Source: SAR116 cluster bacterium (GTDB taxonomy: Bacteria; Pseudomonadota; Alphaproteobacteria; Puniceispirillales; Puniceispirillaceae). From it: DNA of 64,000 nucleotides. The DNA is taken from assembly GCA_004213025.1 (NCBI GenBank), contig SHBC01000002.1:1-64000 (forward strand), read 5' to 3'. The position numbers were made by a program, and so were the translations under genes. Shown in pieces: positions 57,548 through 64,000 of this stretch; the first letter of the stretch is position 1; every line of letters begins with the position of its first letter. The notes below the pieces were generated by a model. The model ran no database searches and was not told the origin of the DNA. It worked only from the letters and a program-made list of their open reading frames with translations.

Positions 57548-58813
57548 ATGACAAACAGCTTTACGCGTGATGATGACGGGCGTCTGACCGTTGGCGGCCT
57601 GGCGCTGGAGGATATCGCGGCGACGCACGGCACGCCGCTCTATGTCTATTCGGGCGATGGTATCCGCGCCGATTACCGCAATTTTGCCGCCGCGGTGGCG
57701 CCGGTTGACGGCAAGGTGCATTTCGCGCTGAAGGCCAATTCGGCGCTTGGCGTGATCGCGCTGCTGGCAAGCCAGGGGGCCGGTGCCGACATTGTCTCGG
57801 GCGGTGAGTTGCAACGCGCGCTTGCCGCCGGTGTGCCGGCTGCAAAGATCGTCTTTTCGGGAGTCGGCAAGTCCACCGCCGAAATCGGCGCCGCGCTGGA
57901 TGCCGGCATCGGCCAGATCAACGCCGAAAGCACGGCCGAGGTCGAGGCCATCAGCCGTATCGCAGCGGCGCGCGGGGTCACGGCACCGGTGGCGCTGCGG
58001 GTCAATGTCGATGTCGCCCCGGACACGCATGCGAAAATCTCGACCGGCCAGCGTTCCACCAAATTCGGTGTCTCCACCGCCCAGAACGAGGCCGCCACCC
58101 TGTATCGCCGGCTTGCCGGCGATGCGCATATCCGGCCAGCCGGACTGGCGGTTCATATCGGCTCGCAGATTCTTGACCTCGATCCGTTCGAGCGCGCCTA
58201 TACGGCGCTTCTTGATTTTGGCAGTGCGCTTCGCGGCGAGGGGCTGCCGGTGCCGATTCTCGACCTTGGCGGCGGAATCGGTGTCGATTACGAGGCTGGG
58301 ATCGCCACCGATTTCACCGCCTATGGCAAGCTTGTCAGCCGAATCTTCGCCGATAGCGGTTTCCAGTTGGGATTCGAGCCGGGACGGTCGATCGTCGCCA
58401 ATAACGGCGCGCTTCTGACCCGCGTGATCTATATCAAGGACGGCGACAACAAGCGCTTTGTCATTGTCGATGCGGCGATGAACGACCTTCTCCGTCCGAC
58501 TTTGTATGAAGCCCACCACGCCGTGCTGCCACTGGCCCCGGCTGGCCCGGCGGAAGGCCTGGCGGACATTGTCGGCCCGGTCTGCGAGACAGGTGATTAT
58601 CTGGCGCAGGACCGGATGATGCCGGCGCTTGGCGAAGGTGACGGTCTGGCGGTGATGTCGGCAGGTGCCTATGGCGCGGTGATGGCCTCAAGCTACAATT
58701 CACGACCGCCGGCAGGCGAGGTGATGGTGCTGGATGGTGAATGCCATGTGCTGCGCCGGCAGCGCAATGTCGCCGAATTGCTGGCCGAGGAAGTGATTCC
58801 CGCCCTCTCCTGA
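57548..58813 (+). CDS. lysA: Diaminopimelate decarboxylase
   Basis: The final step of lysine synthesis. A 421-aa fold III PLP enzyme with PLP lysine in HFALKANSALGV, HIGSQILD, LDLGGGIGVDYE, and the C-terminal active-site CETGDYLAQDR, all intact. It lies 21 bp after lptM. Its TGA stop is inside a 14-bp tandem array that repeats it twice more. Confidence 0.97.
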   Translation: MTNSFTRDDDGRLTVGGLALEDIAATHGTPLYVYSGDGIRADYRNFAAAVAPVDGKVHFALKANSALGVIALLASQGAGADIVSGGELQRALAAGVPAAKIVFSGVGKSTAEIGAALDAGIGQINAESTAEVEAISRIAAARGVTAPVALRVNVDVAPDTHAKISTGQRSTKFGVSTAQNEAATLYRRLAGDAHIRPAGLAVHIGSQILDLDPFERAYTALLDFGSALRGEGLPVPILDLGGGIGVDYEAGIATDFTAYGKLVSRIFADSGFQLGFEPGRSIVANNGALLTRVIYIKDGDNKRFVIVDAAMNDLLRPTLYEAHHAVLPLAPAGPAEGLADIVGPVCETGDYLAQDRMMPALGEGDGLAVMSAGAYGAVMASSYNSRPPAGEVMVLDGECHVLRRQRNVAELLAEEVIPALS

Positions 58814-58849
58814 TTGGCCTGTCCTGATTGGCCTGTCCTGATTGGCGGA
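58808..58849. repeat. 14-bp tandem repeat, 3 copies, across the lysA stop codon
   Basis: tcctgattggcctg twice exactly, then tcctgattggcgga. The first TGA (58811-58813) is the lysA stop. Confidence 0.95.
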
Positions 58850-58865
58850 CTTATCCTGGCAAGCC

Positions 58866-59462
58866 TTACTGGCTGACCACCGGATCATCACGCATGGTCA
58901 CGGTGACCGTCGGCTCGGCGCTGGCCTCGAAGACAAGCTGTGTGAAGAACCCGCTTGCCATCGCCGGCCTGATCACGGCGTCATCGGGACGGATGATCCG
59001 GCTGGCAAGTGGCTCACCCGACTCGGAAACCACCCTGACCTCGAGAAGGGGGGCATGCGCGAAGAAGGCCGCGTCATTCTGCAGACTCCCGCTGAGACGC
59101 ATCGTGTCACCGGCATAGTCGGCCTTCAGATCGACAATGCGCAGATTCGCCGTGTCCGGGCGGACTGACAGGCCGATCTGCTCAAACACCGGAATCAGGC
59201 CCGGCGCATAGGCGGTGATGGTGGCGCGCCAGACAACAAAGCCGACCGTACCGCCAAGAAGGACAACCATGACAAGGAAAGACCCGACGACCGTTCGCAG
59301 GGCGCTGGCCATCTCGCCGGGCTCGGCTTCCGGCACCAGCATGGGTGGCGCGGCCTGCCAGACATGCGCGCAGACCGAGCAGCGGACAGTCTGTCCGGCT
59401 TCGCCGATCTTCTCGCCATCGACCCGGAAGACCGTGTCACAATTCGGGCAGGTCAGCAGCAT
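58866..59462 (-). CDS. Zinc-ribbon membrane protein (MJ0042/DUF3426 type)
   Basis: 198 aa. The N-terminal zinc ribbon MLLTCPNCDTVFRVDGEKIGEAGQTVRCSVCAHVW (split here: two CxxC pairs about 20 residues apart) is followed by one membrane helix (SFLVMVVLLGGTVGFVVWRA). A periplasmic DUF3426-like domain follows (LSGSLQNDAAFFAHAPLLEVRVV). In alphaproteobacteria this gene commonly faces ftsE-ftsX; those two genes are absent here. Confidence 0.9.
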   Translation of the reverse strand: MLLTCPNCDTVFRVDGEKIGEAGQTVRCSVCAHVWQAAPPMLVPEAEPGEMASALRTVVGSFLVMVVLLGGTVGFVVWRATITAYAPGLIPVFEQIGLSVRPDTANLRIVDLKADYAGDTMRLSGSLQNDAAFFAHAPLLEVRVVSESGEPLASRIIRPDDAVIRPAMASGFFTQLVFEASAEPTVTVTMRDDPVVSQ

Positions 59463-59755
59463 TGACCTTGCTCTCCTCTTGGTGCCTTAACCTTCGATAC
59501 ACCAAAGCTGGCGCTTCGGAAAGTCCGGCCGCAGCGTGACGTGCCGTCATTTTGCCCCGGTTGCCGCTGCAGAATGTGCTAGGCTTGCCATACTGCCCTG
59601 GATGGCCGACATGAATGACCAACATGGCAGGTTTAGGGAACCGGGTCCGGGAAGCGTGTTCGCGATGGCGGGCACAGCACCCTTGATAACGGCGATGGCC
59701 CGGGTGGTTGGCCCGGGTGGTTGGCCAGATGATTGGCCTGAAATATGGATGGGCG
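59463..59755. other. Gene-free interval where ftsE-ftsX would be expected
   Basis: 293 bp between the divergent DUF3426 and YdcF genes. Reading frames here lack codon bias or known motifs. It contains likely promoters for both sides, and the 13-bp array at 59698. No ftsE or ftsX remnant is visible to me. Confidence 0.4.
59698..59735. repeat. 13-bp tandem repeat, 2 copies plus a degenerate third, in the YdcF leader
   Basis: gcccgggtggttg twice exactly, then gccagatgattg. It ends 20 bp upstream of the chosen start codon. Confidence 0.9.
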
Positions 59756-60340
59756 ATGTCACAACGTACGGCGAAATATCTTGCGGTCTATCTTGTACTG
59801 GCCGTGGCGTCCTTCATCGCCGGCCTGCAGCATTTCGTGCTGACATTACCGCAGGCGCCGCAGGGCAAACTGCAATTCACCGATGGAATCGTTGTCGTGA
59901 CCGGCGGGCAGCAGCGGCTCGATGACGGGCTGCGCCTTCTGACCGCGCAGAATGGCGGGAAGATGCTGATTTCAGGCGTTGGCGAGGGCGTCAACCGGGC
60001 CGTGCTGGTGCAAGAGCTTGATCTTGATGACCGCAAGGCCGAATTGCTGTTCTGCTGTGTCGAGCTGGATTTCGAGGCTGGCAACACGCGGGGCAACGCC
60101 AAAGTGACGCGCGTCTGGGCGCTTGGCCATGACATGCGCTCGCTGCGGCTTGTGACGGCAAGCTATCACATGCCGCGGGCGCTGCTGGTCTTTGCCCGCG
60201 AAATGCCTGAATTCGACCTCTATCAATGGCCGGTGGTACCGGCCGACCTTAATCTGTCAGGCTGGTGGTGGGACCGCGCCATGATGCGGCTGCTGACCCG
60301 CGAATATGCGAAATATCTGGCGGAAACAATCCGCATCTGA
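59756..60340 (+). CDS. YdcF/DUF218 family protein
   Basis: 194 aa. A single N-terminal membrane helix (YLAVYLVLAVASFIAGLQHF) is followed by the DUF218 fold: TDGIVVVTGGQQRLDDGLRLL, MLISGVGEGV, ARGNAKVTRVW-like TRGNAKVTRVWA, LRLVTASYHMPRALLVF. The family includes ElyC and SanA, linked to envelope carbon-lipid or peptidoglycan metabolism. A start at 59708 is possible but runs through the tandem repeat. It converges on tyrA. Confidence 0.92.
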   Translation: MSQRTAKYLAVYLVLAVASFIAGLQHFVLTLPQAPQGKLQFTDGIVVVTGGQQRLDDGLRLLTAQNGGKMLISGVGEGVNRAVLVQELDLDDRKAELLFCCVELDFEAGNTRGNAKVTRVWALGHDMRSLRLVTASYHMPRALLVFAREMPEFDLYQWPVVPADLNLSGWWWDRAMMRLLTREYAKYLAETIRI

Positions 60341-60370
60341 CGCCAGGCAAATCTAACAGGGGGCCGCGCC

Positions 60371-61249
60371 TCAGCTTTGGCCGGCATCGATGATCGAGCG
60401 GCGAATCTCGCGGGTGCGTTGGAACAGGCCCTCAAGCTTGTCCCGCTCGCCCCACCGGATGGCCCGCTGCAGGTCCGAAAGATCCTCGGAGAATCGCTGC
60501 AGCATCTCCAGCACCGCCTCGTCATTATTGATGAAGACGTCACGCCACATCACCGGATCAGAGGCGGCAAGCCGTGTGAAATCACGAAAGCCCGACGCCG
60601 AGAATCTGATCACGTCATTCTTCAGCTGGCTTTCCAGATTGACCGCCGTGCTGACGATTGTGTAGGCGATCAGATGCGGCAGATGCGATGTCAGCGCCAG
60701 CACCTTGTCGTGATAATCGGCATCCATGCGCTCGGCCACAGCATCCATGGCGATAACGAAGGATTCAAACCGCGCCACCTCTGCCTCCGGTACCTCACCT
60801 GGCAGGATCAGCCAGTAGCGTCCCTTGAACAGGTCGGGAAAGCCGGCCCCGGGGCCGGAATGTTCGGTGCCAGCAAGCGGGTGCGAGGGGATCCAGTGAA
60901 TGCCGTCCCCGACATGTGGCGTGACATCGCGCACCACCGACCGCTTGGTCGAGCCGGTATCCGTCAGCACCGCGCCAGGCTTCATTGCCGGAATGATCTG
61001 TGCCGCCAGCGTGCCAATGGCACCGACCGGCACCGACATTATCACCAGATCGGCATCGGCAACGGCCTCGACCGCGTCGGCGGTAAAGCTGTCGGCAAGC
61101 CCGAGGCGTTTCACCTCGGGGGCAACTTCGGGATCGCTGTCGCACCCGACGATATGGTCGACAATGCCGGCGCGGCGCGCGGCCAGCGCCACCGACGATC
61201 CGATAAGGCCGATCCCGATGATCGCTACCCTGCTGTAAATCACTGTCAT
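60371..61249 (-). CDS. tyrA: Prephenate/arogenate dehydrogenase
   Basis: 292 aa. NAD(P)-binding VAIIGIGLIGSSVALAARRAG, MSVPVGAIG, TDTGSTKRSVV, HPLAGTEHSGPGAGFPDLF and SHLPHLIAYT are all typical of the TyrA/TyrC family, giving 4-hydroxyphenylpyruvate or tyrosine. Its start overlaps the chorismate mutase stop by 4 bp, so the two successive enzymes are coupled. hisC, often found between them in relatives, is missing here. Confidence 0.95.
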   Translation of the reverse strand: MTVIYSRVAIIGIGLIGSSVALAARRAGIVDHIVGCDSDPEVAPEVKRLGLADSFTADAVEAVADADLVIMSVPVGAIGTLAAQIIPAMKPGAVLTDTGSTKRSVVRDVTPHVGDGIHWIPSHPLAGTEHSGPGAGFPDLFKGRYWLILPGEVPEAEVARFESFVIAMDAVAERMDADYHDKVLALTSHLPHLIAYTIVSTAVNLESQLKNDVIRFSASGFRDFTRLAASDPVMWRDVFINNDEAVLEMLQRFSEDLSDLQRAIRWGERDKLEGLFQRTREIRRSIIDAGQS

Positions 61250-61926
61250 GGCTGTTCCTGATCCGGGGTTGCGGCGATGACGCCGACGACCCGATGTTCG
61301 CCTGCAATGCTGTCGGCGGGCGCGTCCAGCCGCCCCGCCATCCGGTCAATAACCATGCCATCATCGCCGCGACGGGCAATAAGCGTCATTTCCCTCTCCA
61401 CGGCATCCGCCGGTTGCCGGCCGATCATCCATGTCGGCGGCAACGCATCCGACCGAAAGGGCGGCGTGCTGGCAATCAGGTGAAACTCTGTATCCGTCAG
61501 CAGCCAGCCAGCCACCTCCGCCTCACAGCTTTCCGGCACCAGCGCCAGACCAACCCCGGCATCGAGCCGCAATCTGACAGCGTCAAGGTCGGCGCATTCA
61601 CGGATCGTGACAAGGCCACCAAAATGCCAGCCTGCCACCGCCATCGCCTGATGATGGACGGCCACCTCAAGCGAGTTGTCCTGCAGCGCCGTGCTTGCCG
61701 TCATCAGCTGACGCCAGACATTTGCCACAAGCTGGCGCGGCAAATCCGGCGCCGCGGCCGCAAGCCGTTCAATCACCGCCGCCTCGCGTCCCGGGCGATA
61801 GGCCGCATGGCCCTGCTTCGCCGCGATGATGTCACCGGCAAGTGTCATGCGCCGCCGCACCAGCGCAAGGATTTCGTCATCCAGCCGGTTGATGGTCGCT
61901 CGCAGATCGTTCAGATGGTCGGTCAT
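61246..61926 (-). CDS. Chorismate mutase (AroQ type)
   Basis: 226 aa. The N-terminal AroQ helix LNDLRATINRLDDEILALVRRRMTLAGDII carries the Arg and Lys/Asp residues that bind chorismate, and YRPGREAAVIERL follows. The C-terminal 140 residues are a weakly conserved extension seen in alphaproteobacterial homologues, loosely like a prephenate-dehydratase regulatory region but without its motifs. Product prephenate feeds the coupled tyrA. A 14-bp duplication repeats the start codon and first codons upstream. Confidence 0.9.
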   Translation of the reverse strand: MTDHLNDLRATINRLDDEILALVRRRMTLAGDIIAAKQGHAAYRPGREAAVIERLAAAAPDLPRQLVANVWRQLMTASTALQDNSLEVAVHHQAMAVAGWHFGGLVTIRECADLDAVRLRLDAGVGLALVPESCEAEVAGWLLTDTEFHLIASTPPFRSDALPPTWMIGRQPADAVEREMTLIARRGDDGMVIDRMAGRLDAPADSIAGEHRVVGVIAATPDQEQP

Positions 61927-61942
61927 ATATGGTCGGTCATGG
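61915..61942. repeat. 14-bp tandem repeat, 2 copies, duplicating the chorismate mutase start codon
   Basis: atggtcggtcatat and atggtcggtcatgg. On the coding strand ATGACCGACCAT occurs twice, 14 bp apart, so the second ATG is out of frame with the gene. Confidence 0.92.
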
Positions 61943-62089
61943 ATCAGGCGATAACTTGGTACAGGACGGGGCTGCGCGCTACATGGCCGGCCAGCCTCTG
62001 TTTCCGGTTCCGTCGCGCCTCAGCCTCTATAGCAGACAGACCGCCGCCGGTGCCAGACAATCGTGAAACCGGGCCCAGAAGTCAGGGTA

Positions 62090-62115
62090 TGGTGATGGGG
62101 CCTGGTGATGGGGCG
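62090..62115. repeat. 13-bp tandem repeat, 2 copies, just past the methyltransferase gene
   Basis: tggtgatggggcc and tggtgatggggcg, ending next to the stop codon at 62117. Confidence 0.8.
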
Positions 62116-62116
62116 G

Positions 62117-62863
62117 TCATTCCGTCCCTTCGCGGATGGCGCCGGTGGGACGCGGCGCAAGCTTGCGGCCGATCGCGGATTTTGCCGTGCGCTGGCGTCC
62201 CGTCTGCCCGGCCGGCGCATAGAGGTTTTTTTCCGCCTCGATCACCAGAACGCCGCCAATGCCGGGCGACCAGTTCCGGCCAATCCGTTCGATCTGCGGT
62301 CCGATTCTGAGAAACAGCCCGGGGGCAGCCGGCGGGGTGAACAGGATTGTCCGCGCCTCGACCGGGGTAAAGCCGTGTTCCTGAAGAAGGTGGCGCAGCT
62401 GGCCGCGCGAATAGGGCCGGCCATGACCAAAAGGCGTCTTTTCCGCGCGCGCCCACAACCCGTTGCGGTTCGGCACCATCACCATCAGCCGCCCGGACCC
62501 GTCAAGAACGCGCCAGCATTCATCGAGAAGCCGGCTCGGGTTCGGATCGAACTCCAGCGCGTGCAGCAACAGCAGTCGGTCAAGCTGGACGTTCTGCACC
62601 GGCAGAGCACGGCTATCGACAAGCGCCGCGCGGCCAGGACCCTTCTTCGGCCATCTTAGCGGGCCAAGCCGCATTGGCATCAGCGCCAGCGGGTGAAGCT
62701 GGTCCTCGGCCCTGAGCACCGGCGGCGCATAGCCGACCGCCGCGTTGCAGGCATTCGGTGCCCGGTTCCAGAAAGCCGTCAGGGCGCGGCGCAACCGCAT
62801 TGCGACATGACGGCCCTGCCGTGTCCGGTAATAGTCGCGAAGCAGGCCGGCATCCTCGAACAT
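62117..62863 (-). CDS. SAM-dependent methyltransferase-like protein
   Basis: 248 aa. The region LDRLLLLHALEFDPNPSRLLDECWRVL followed by GSGRLMVMVPNRNGLWARAE and TPFGHGRPYSRGQLRHLL is typical of a conserved alphaproteobacterial class I methyltransferase family. Motif I is weak: NAAVGYAPPVLR stands where a glycine-rich LDxGxG loop would be. The substrate is unknown. It lies in a leftward group HAD-folB-methyltransferase with 3-bp spacing to folB. Confidence 0.85.
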   Translation of the reverse strand: MFEDAGLLRDYYRTRQGRHVAMRLRRALTAFWNRAPNACNAAVGYAPPVLRAEDQLHPLALMPMRLGPLRWPKKGPGRAALVDSRALPVQNVQLDRLLLLHALEFDPNPSRLLDECWRVLDGSGRLMVMVPNRNGLWARAEKTPFGHGRPYSRGQLRHLLQEHGFTPVEARTILFTPPAAPGLFLRIGPQIERIGRNWSPGIGGVLVIEAEKNLYAPAGQTGRQRTAKSAIGRKLAPRPTGAIREGTE

Positions 62864-62866
62864 CGC

Positions 62867-63223
62867 TCAGCCCATATTCGACAGTTCATAGGCGATCTGC
62901 CGGCAATCCTCATAGGCTTCCGGCTTGGCCGTCCGAACCCGCACCGCCGTCACGCCGGGAAGCGCCGCCAGCGAATCGAAAATCTGCCGCGCCAGCGTTT
63001 CCTGAAGATCGAAATGCCGCGCCGTGGCGATGTCGAGGATGGTGGTGCGAATCATGTCGTAATTCAGCGCATCCTCAAGCCTGTCGGTGGTCGGTTCAGT
63101 GGCATCCGCCAGCACGATCTCGGCATCGATCAGCACGGGCTGCGGCGCCAGCCTCTCATGGTCATAGGCACCAATCCGGCAGGCACATTGAAGCCCTTCG
63201 AGAAGAAAGCGGCGATGCAGCAT
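62867..63223 (-). CDS. folB: Dihydroneopterin aldolase-like protein
   Basis: 118 aa. FLLEGLQCACRIGAYDHERLAPQPVLIDAEIVL (split here) has the FolB pattern: a catalytic Glu normally found in the I-G-x-x-x-x-E position (IGAYDHE), then LNYDMIRTTILDIATARHFDLQETLARQI. It belongs to the folate pathway with folE and folD. The start at 63223 is preferred. Divergence from classical FolB leaves a related tunnelling-fold role possible. Confidence 0.87.
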   Translation of the reverse strand: MLHRRFLLEGLQCACRIGAYDHERLAPQPVLIDAEIVLADATEPTTDRLEDALNYDMIRTTILDIATARHFDLQETLARQIFDSLAALPGVTAVRVRTAKPEAYEDCRQIAYELSNMG

Positions 63224-63243
63224 GGTGGGGTGTCTCTCCTGCC

Positions 63244-64000
63244 TCACTGAAGTGTTGCGGCAATCCAGTCCGGCGCGATTCCGCAGGCCCTGATCATATC
63301 ATGTGCGCCGCCATCACAGAACAGCCCATAGCCTGTCAGCAGCACCGCCTGCAGACCGGCCGCCCGCGCGCCCAGAATGTCGGTATGAAGCGAATCGCCG
63401 ACCATCGCCACCCGGCCCCGCTCGAACTGCCGGCCATAGACCTGTTCCAGCTTTGCGCAGGCAAGATCGAAGGCGGCGCGGTGCGGCTTGCCATACCAGC
63501 GCGGCGCGATGCCGGTGGCCTGCATCGCCCGCACCGCCCAATAGCCGGGCTCGGCCGAGAAAGCCCCGCCAAGCGGGGCGCTGATATCAGGATTGCCAAC
63601 AAGAAGATCGCGCCCGCCTCGTGCCAGCGCGCCTTCCAGCGCCGCCTGGAGCGAATCATCCCAGTCAGCCGATCCAAGAAAGGCAAAGCTTTGCGCGCGT
63701 TCAAACAGATCCGCATCGCCGGCAAGGGTAAGTTCGTTGGCAACGCCAAGCGGGCGCGCCGCCGGGCCTAGCGCGGCGACAATCCGCCCGGCCGCCACAT
63801 CCGGCAGCGCGGCCTCCAGCGAATCCCGGCTTGATACCACCTGCGGGCGTGTGATTGGCAGCCCCCAGTCGCGGTATTTGCCCCAGCTGGCGTCGGCCCC
63901 CTTGCCGGCGCCATTCGTCAACACCATCACCGCGATATCGCGGGCCGCCGCCATCTCCAGCACCTCATGGATGCCGTCGATCAGGCTGGCCCCGACATTG
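63244..64000 (-). CDS. HAD-IIA family hydrolase (partial, 5' end beyond the window)
   Basis: At least 252 aa, continuing past 64000. It reads NVGASLIDGIHEVLEM at the edge, then VMVLTNGAGKGADA (motif II region), WYGKPHRAAFDLACAKL (motif III Lys) and VGDSLHTDILGARAAGL (motif IV), as in NagD-like/TIGR01459 HAD phosphatases. The substrate is unknown; the family acts on small sugar or nucleotide phosphates. It ends 20 bp before the folB start. Confidence 0.92.
   Translation of the reverse strand, partial: NVGASLIDGIHEVLEMAAARDIAVMVLTNGAGKGADASWGKYRDWGLPITRPQVVSSRDSLEAALPDVAAGRIVAALGPAARPLGVANELTLAGDADLFERAQSFAFLGSADWDDSLQAALEGALARGGRDLLVGNPDISAPLGGAFSAEPGYWAVRAMQATGIAPRWYGKPHRAAFDLACAKLEQVYGRQFERGRVAMVGDSLHTDILGARAAGLQAVLLTGYGLFCDGGAHDMIRACGIAPDWIAATLQ

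Noticed and set aside
61983..62066. 27-codon frame MAGQPLFPVPSRL... between chorismate mutase and the methyltransferase
   Set aside because: No ribosome-binding site, no known family, and length is within chance for this GC content.

Overview
The window is GC-rich, densely coded chromosomal DNA from an alphaproteobacterium, most likely a free-living, aerobic, probably marine one. I place it near Rhodospirillales or Puniceispirillales (SAR116-like), but the order is inference. The evidence is the gene set: a class I lysyl-tRNA synthetase, the aroK-aroB-CNNM order, BolA/J-protein/CobS/CobT/rpmB in one neighbourhood, DUF2849-CysI-DUF934 sulfite reduction, DUF1289 and DUF2889 proteins, a long (386 aa) dCTP deaminase, a HIG1 protein beside a PduO-type adenosyltransferase, and EtfBA. 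There are no insertion sequences, phage genes, CRISPR arrays or rRNA genes. One tRNA (Gly-CCC) is present.

Layout. 0.4-8.2 kb: shikimate pathway genes aroK-aroB, a CNNM/CBS protein, DUF2889, BolA, a J-domain protein, cobaltochelatase CobS and CobT, rpmB. 8.5-16.8 kb: a ribbon-helix-helix protein, pyrD, a frameshifted lysS, a DinG-like iron-sulfur helicase, and groES-groEL behind a perfect CIRCE operator. 16.9-22.2 kb: a sulfite-assimilation group (ferredoxin, CysG-like protein, DUF2849, CysI, DUF934) with a ferredoxin-NADP reductase next door. 22.5-27.3 kb: ctaA, aspS, a homocysteine methyltransferase, DUF1289, a DJ-1-like protein. 27.5-36.3 kb: a form II CO-dehydrogenase-like cluster. coxSLM run rightward, and the maturation genes coxD, coxE, xdhC/coxF and a fused molybdopterin-binding/MobA-like gene run leftward from a shared promoter region. 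36.4-48 kb: tRNA-Gly, folE, trkH, a lipoprotein, hslO, argF/argD, dCTP deaminase, an ABC-2 permease, recX, acs. 48-55.2 kb: an orphan LuxR-type regulator, a Slam-like outer-membrane protein, SCO, YggT, folD, HIG1, adenosyltransferase, etfBA. 55.2-64 kb: a TlpA-like protein, argH-lptM-lysA, DUF3426, YdcF, prephenate dehydrogenase, chorismate mutase, a methyltransferase, folB and a partial HAD phosphatase.

How the genes work together. Amino-acid synthesis dominates: aromatic (aroK, aroB, chorismate mutase, tyrA), arginine (argF, argD, argH), lysine (lysA), and sulfur amino acids. Folate and one-carbon genes (folB, folD, folE, bmt) and cobalamin genes (cobS, cobT, adenosyltransferase) are scattered through it. 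The Cox-like enzyme, EtfAB, ctaA and SCO all feed aerobic respiration.

The most unusual signal is not a gene. More than twenty-five loci carry short tandem duplications of 11-19 bp in 2-5 imperfect copies, almost all at gene ends: in leaders, over start codons, over stop codons, in terminal coding segments, and beside the tRNA. Units wholly inside reading frames are 12 or 15 bp, so they preserve phase; units outside genes or over a start or stop are 11-19 bp without that restriction. I know of no described element family that fits this, and it is the best candidate here for something undescribed.
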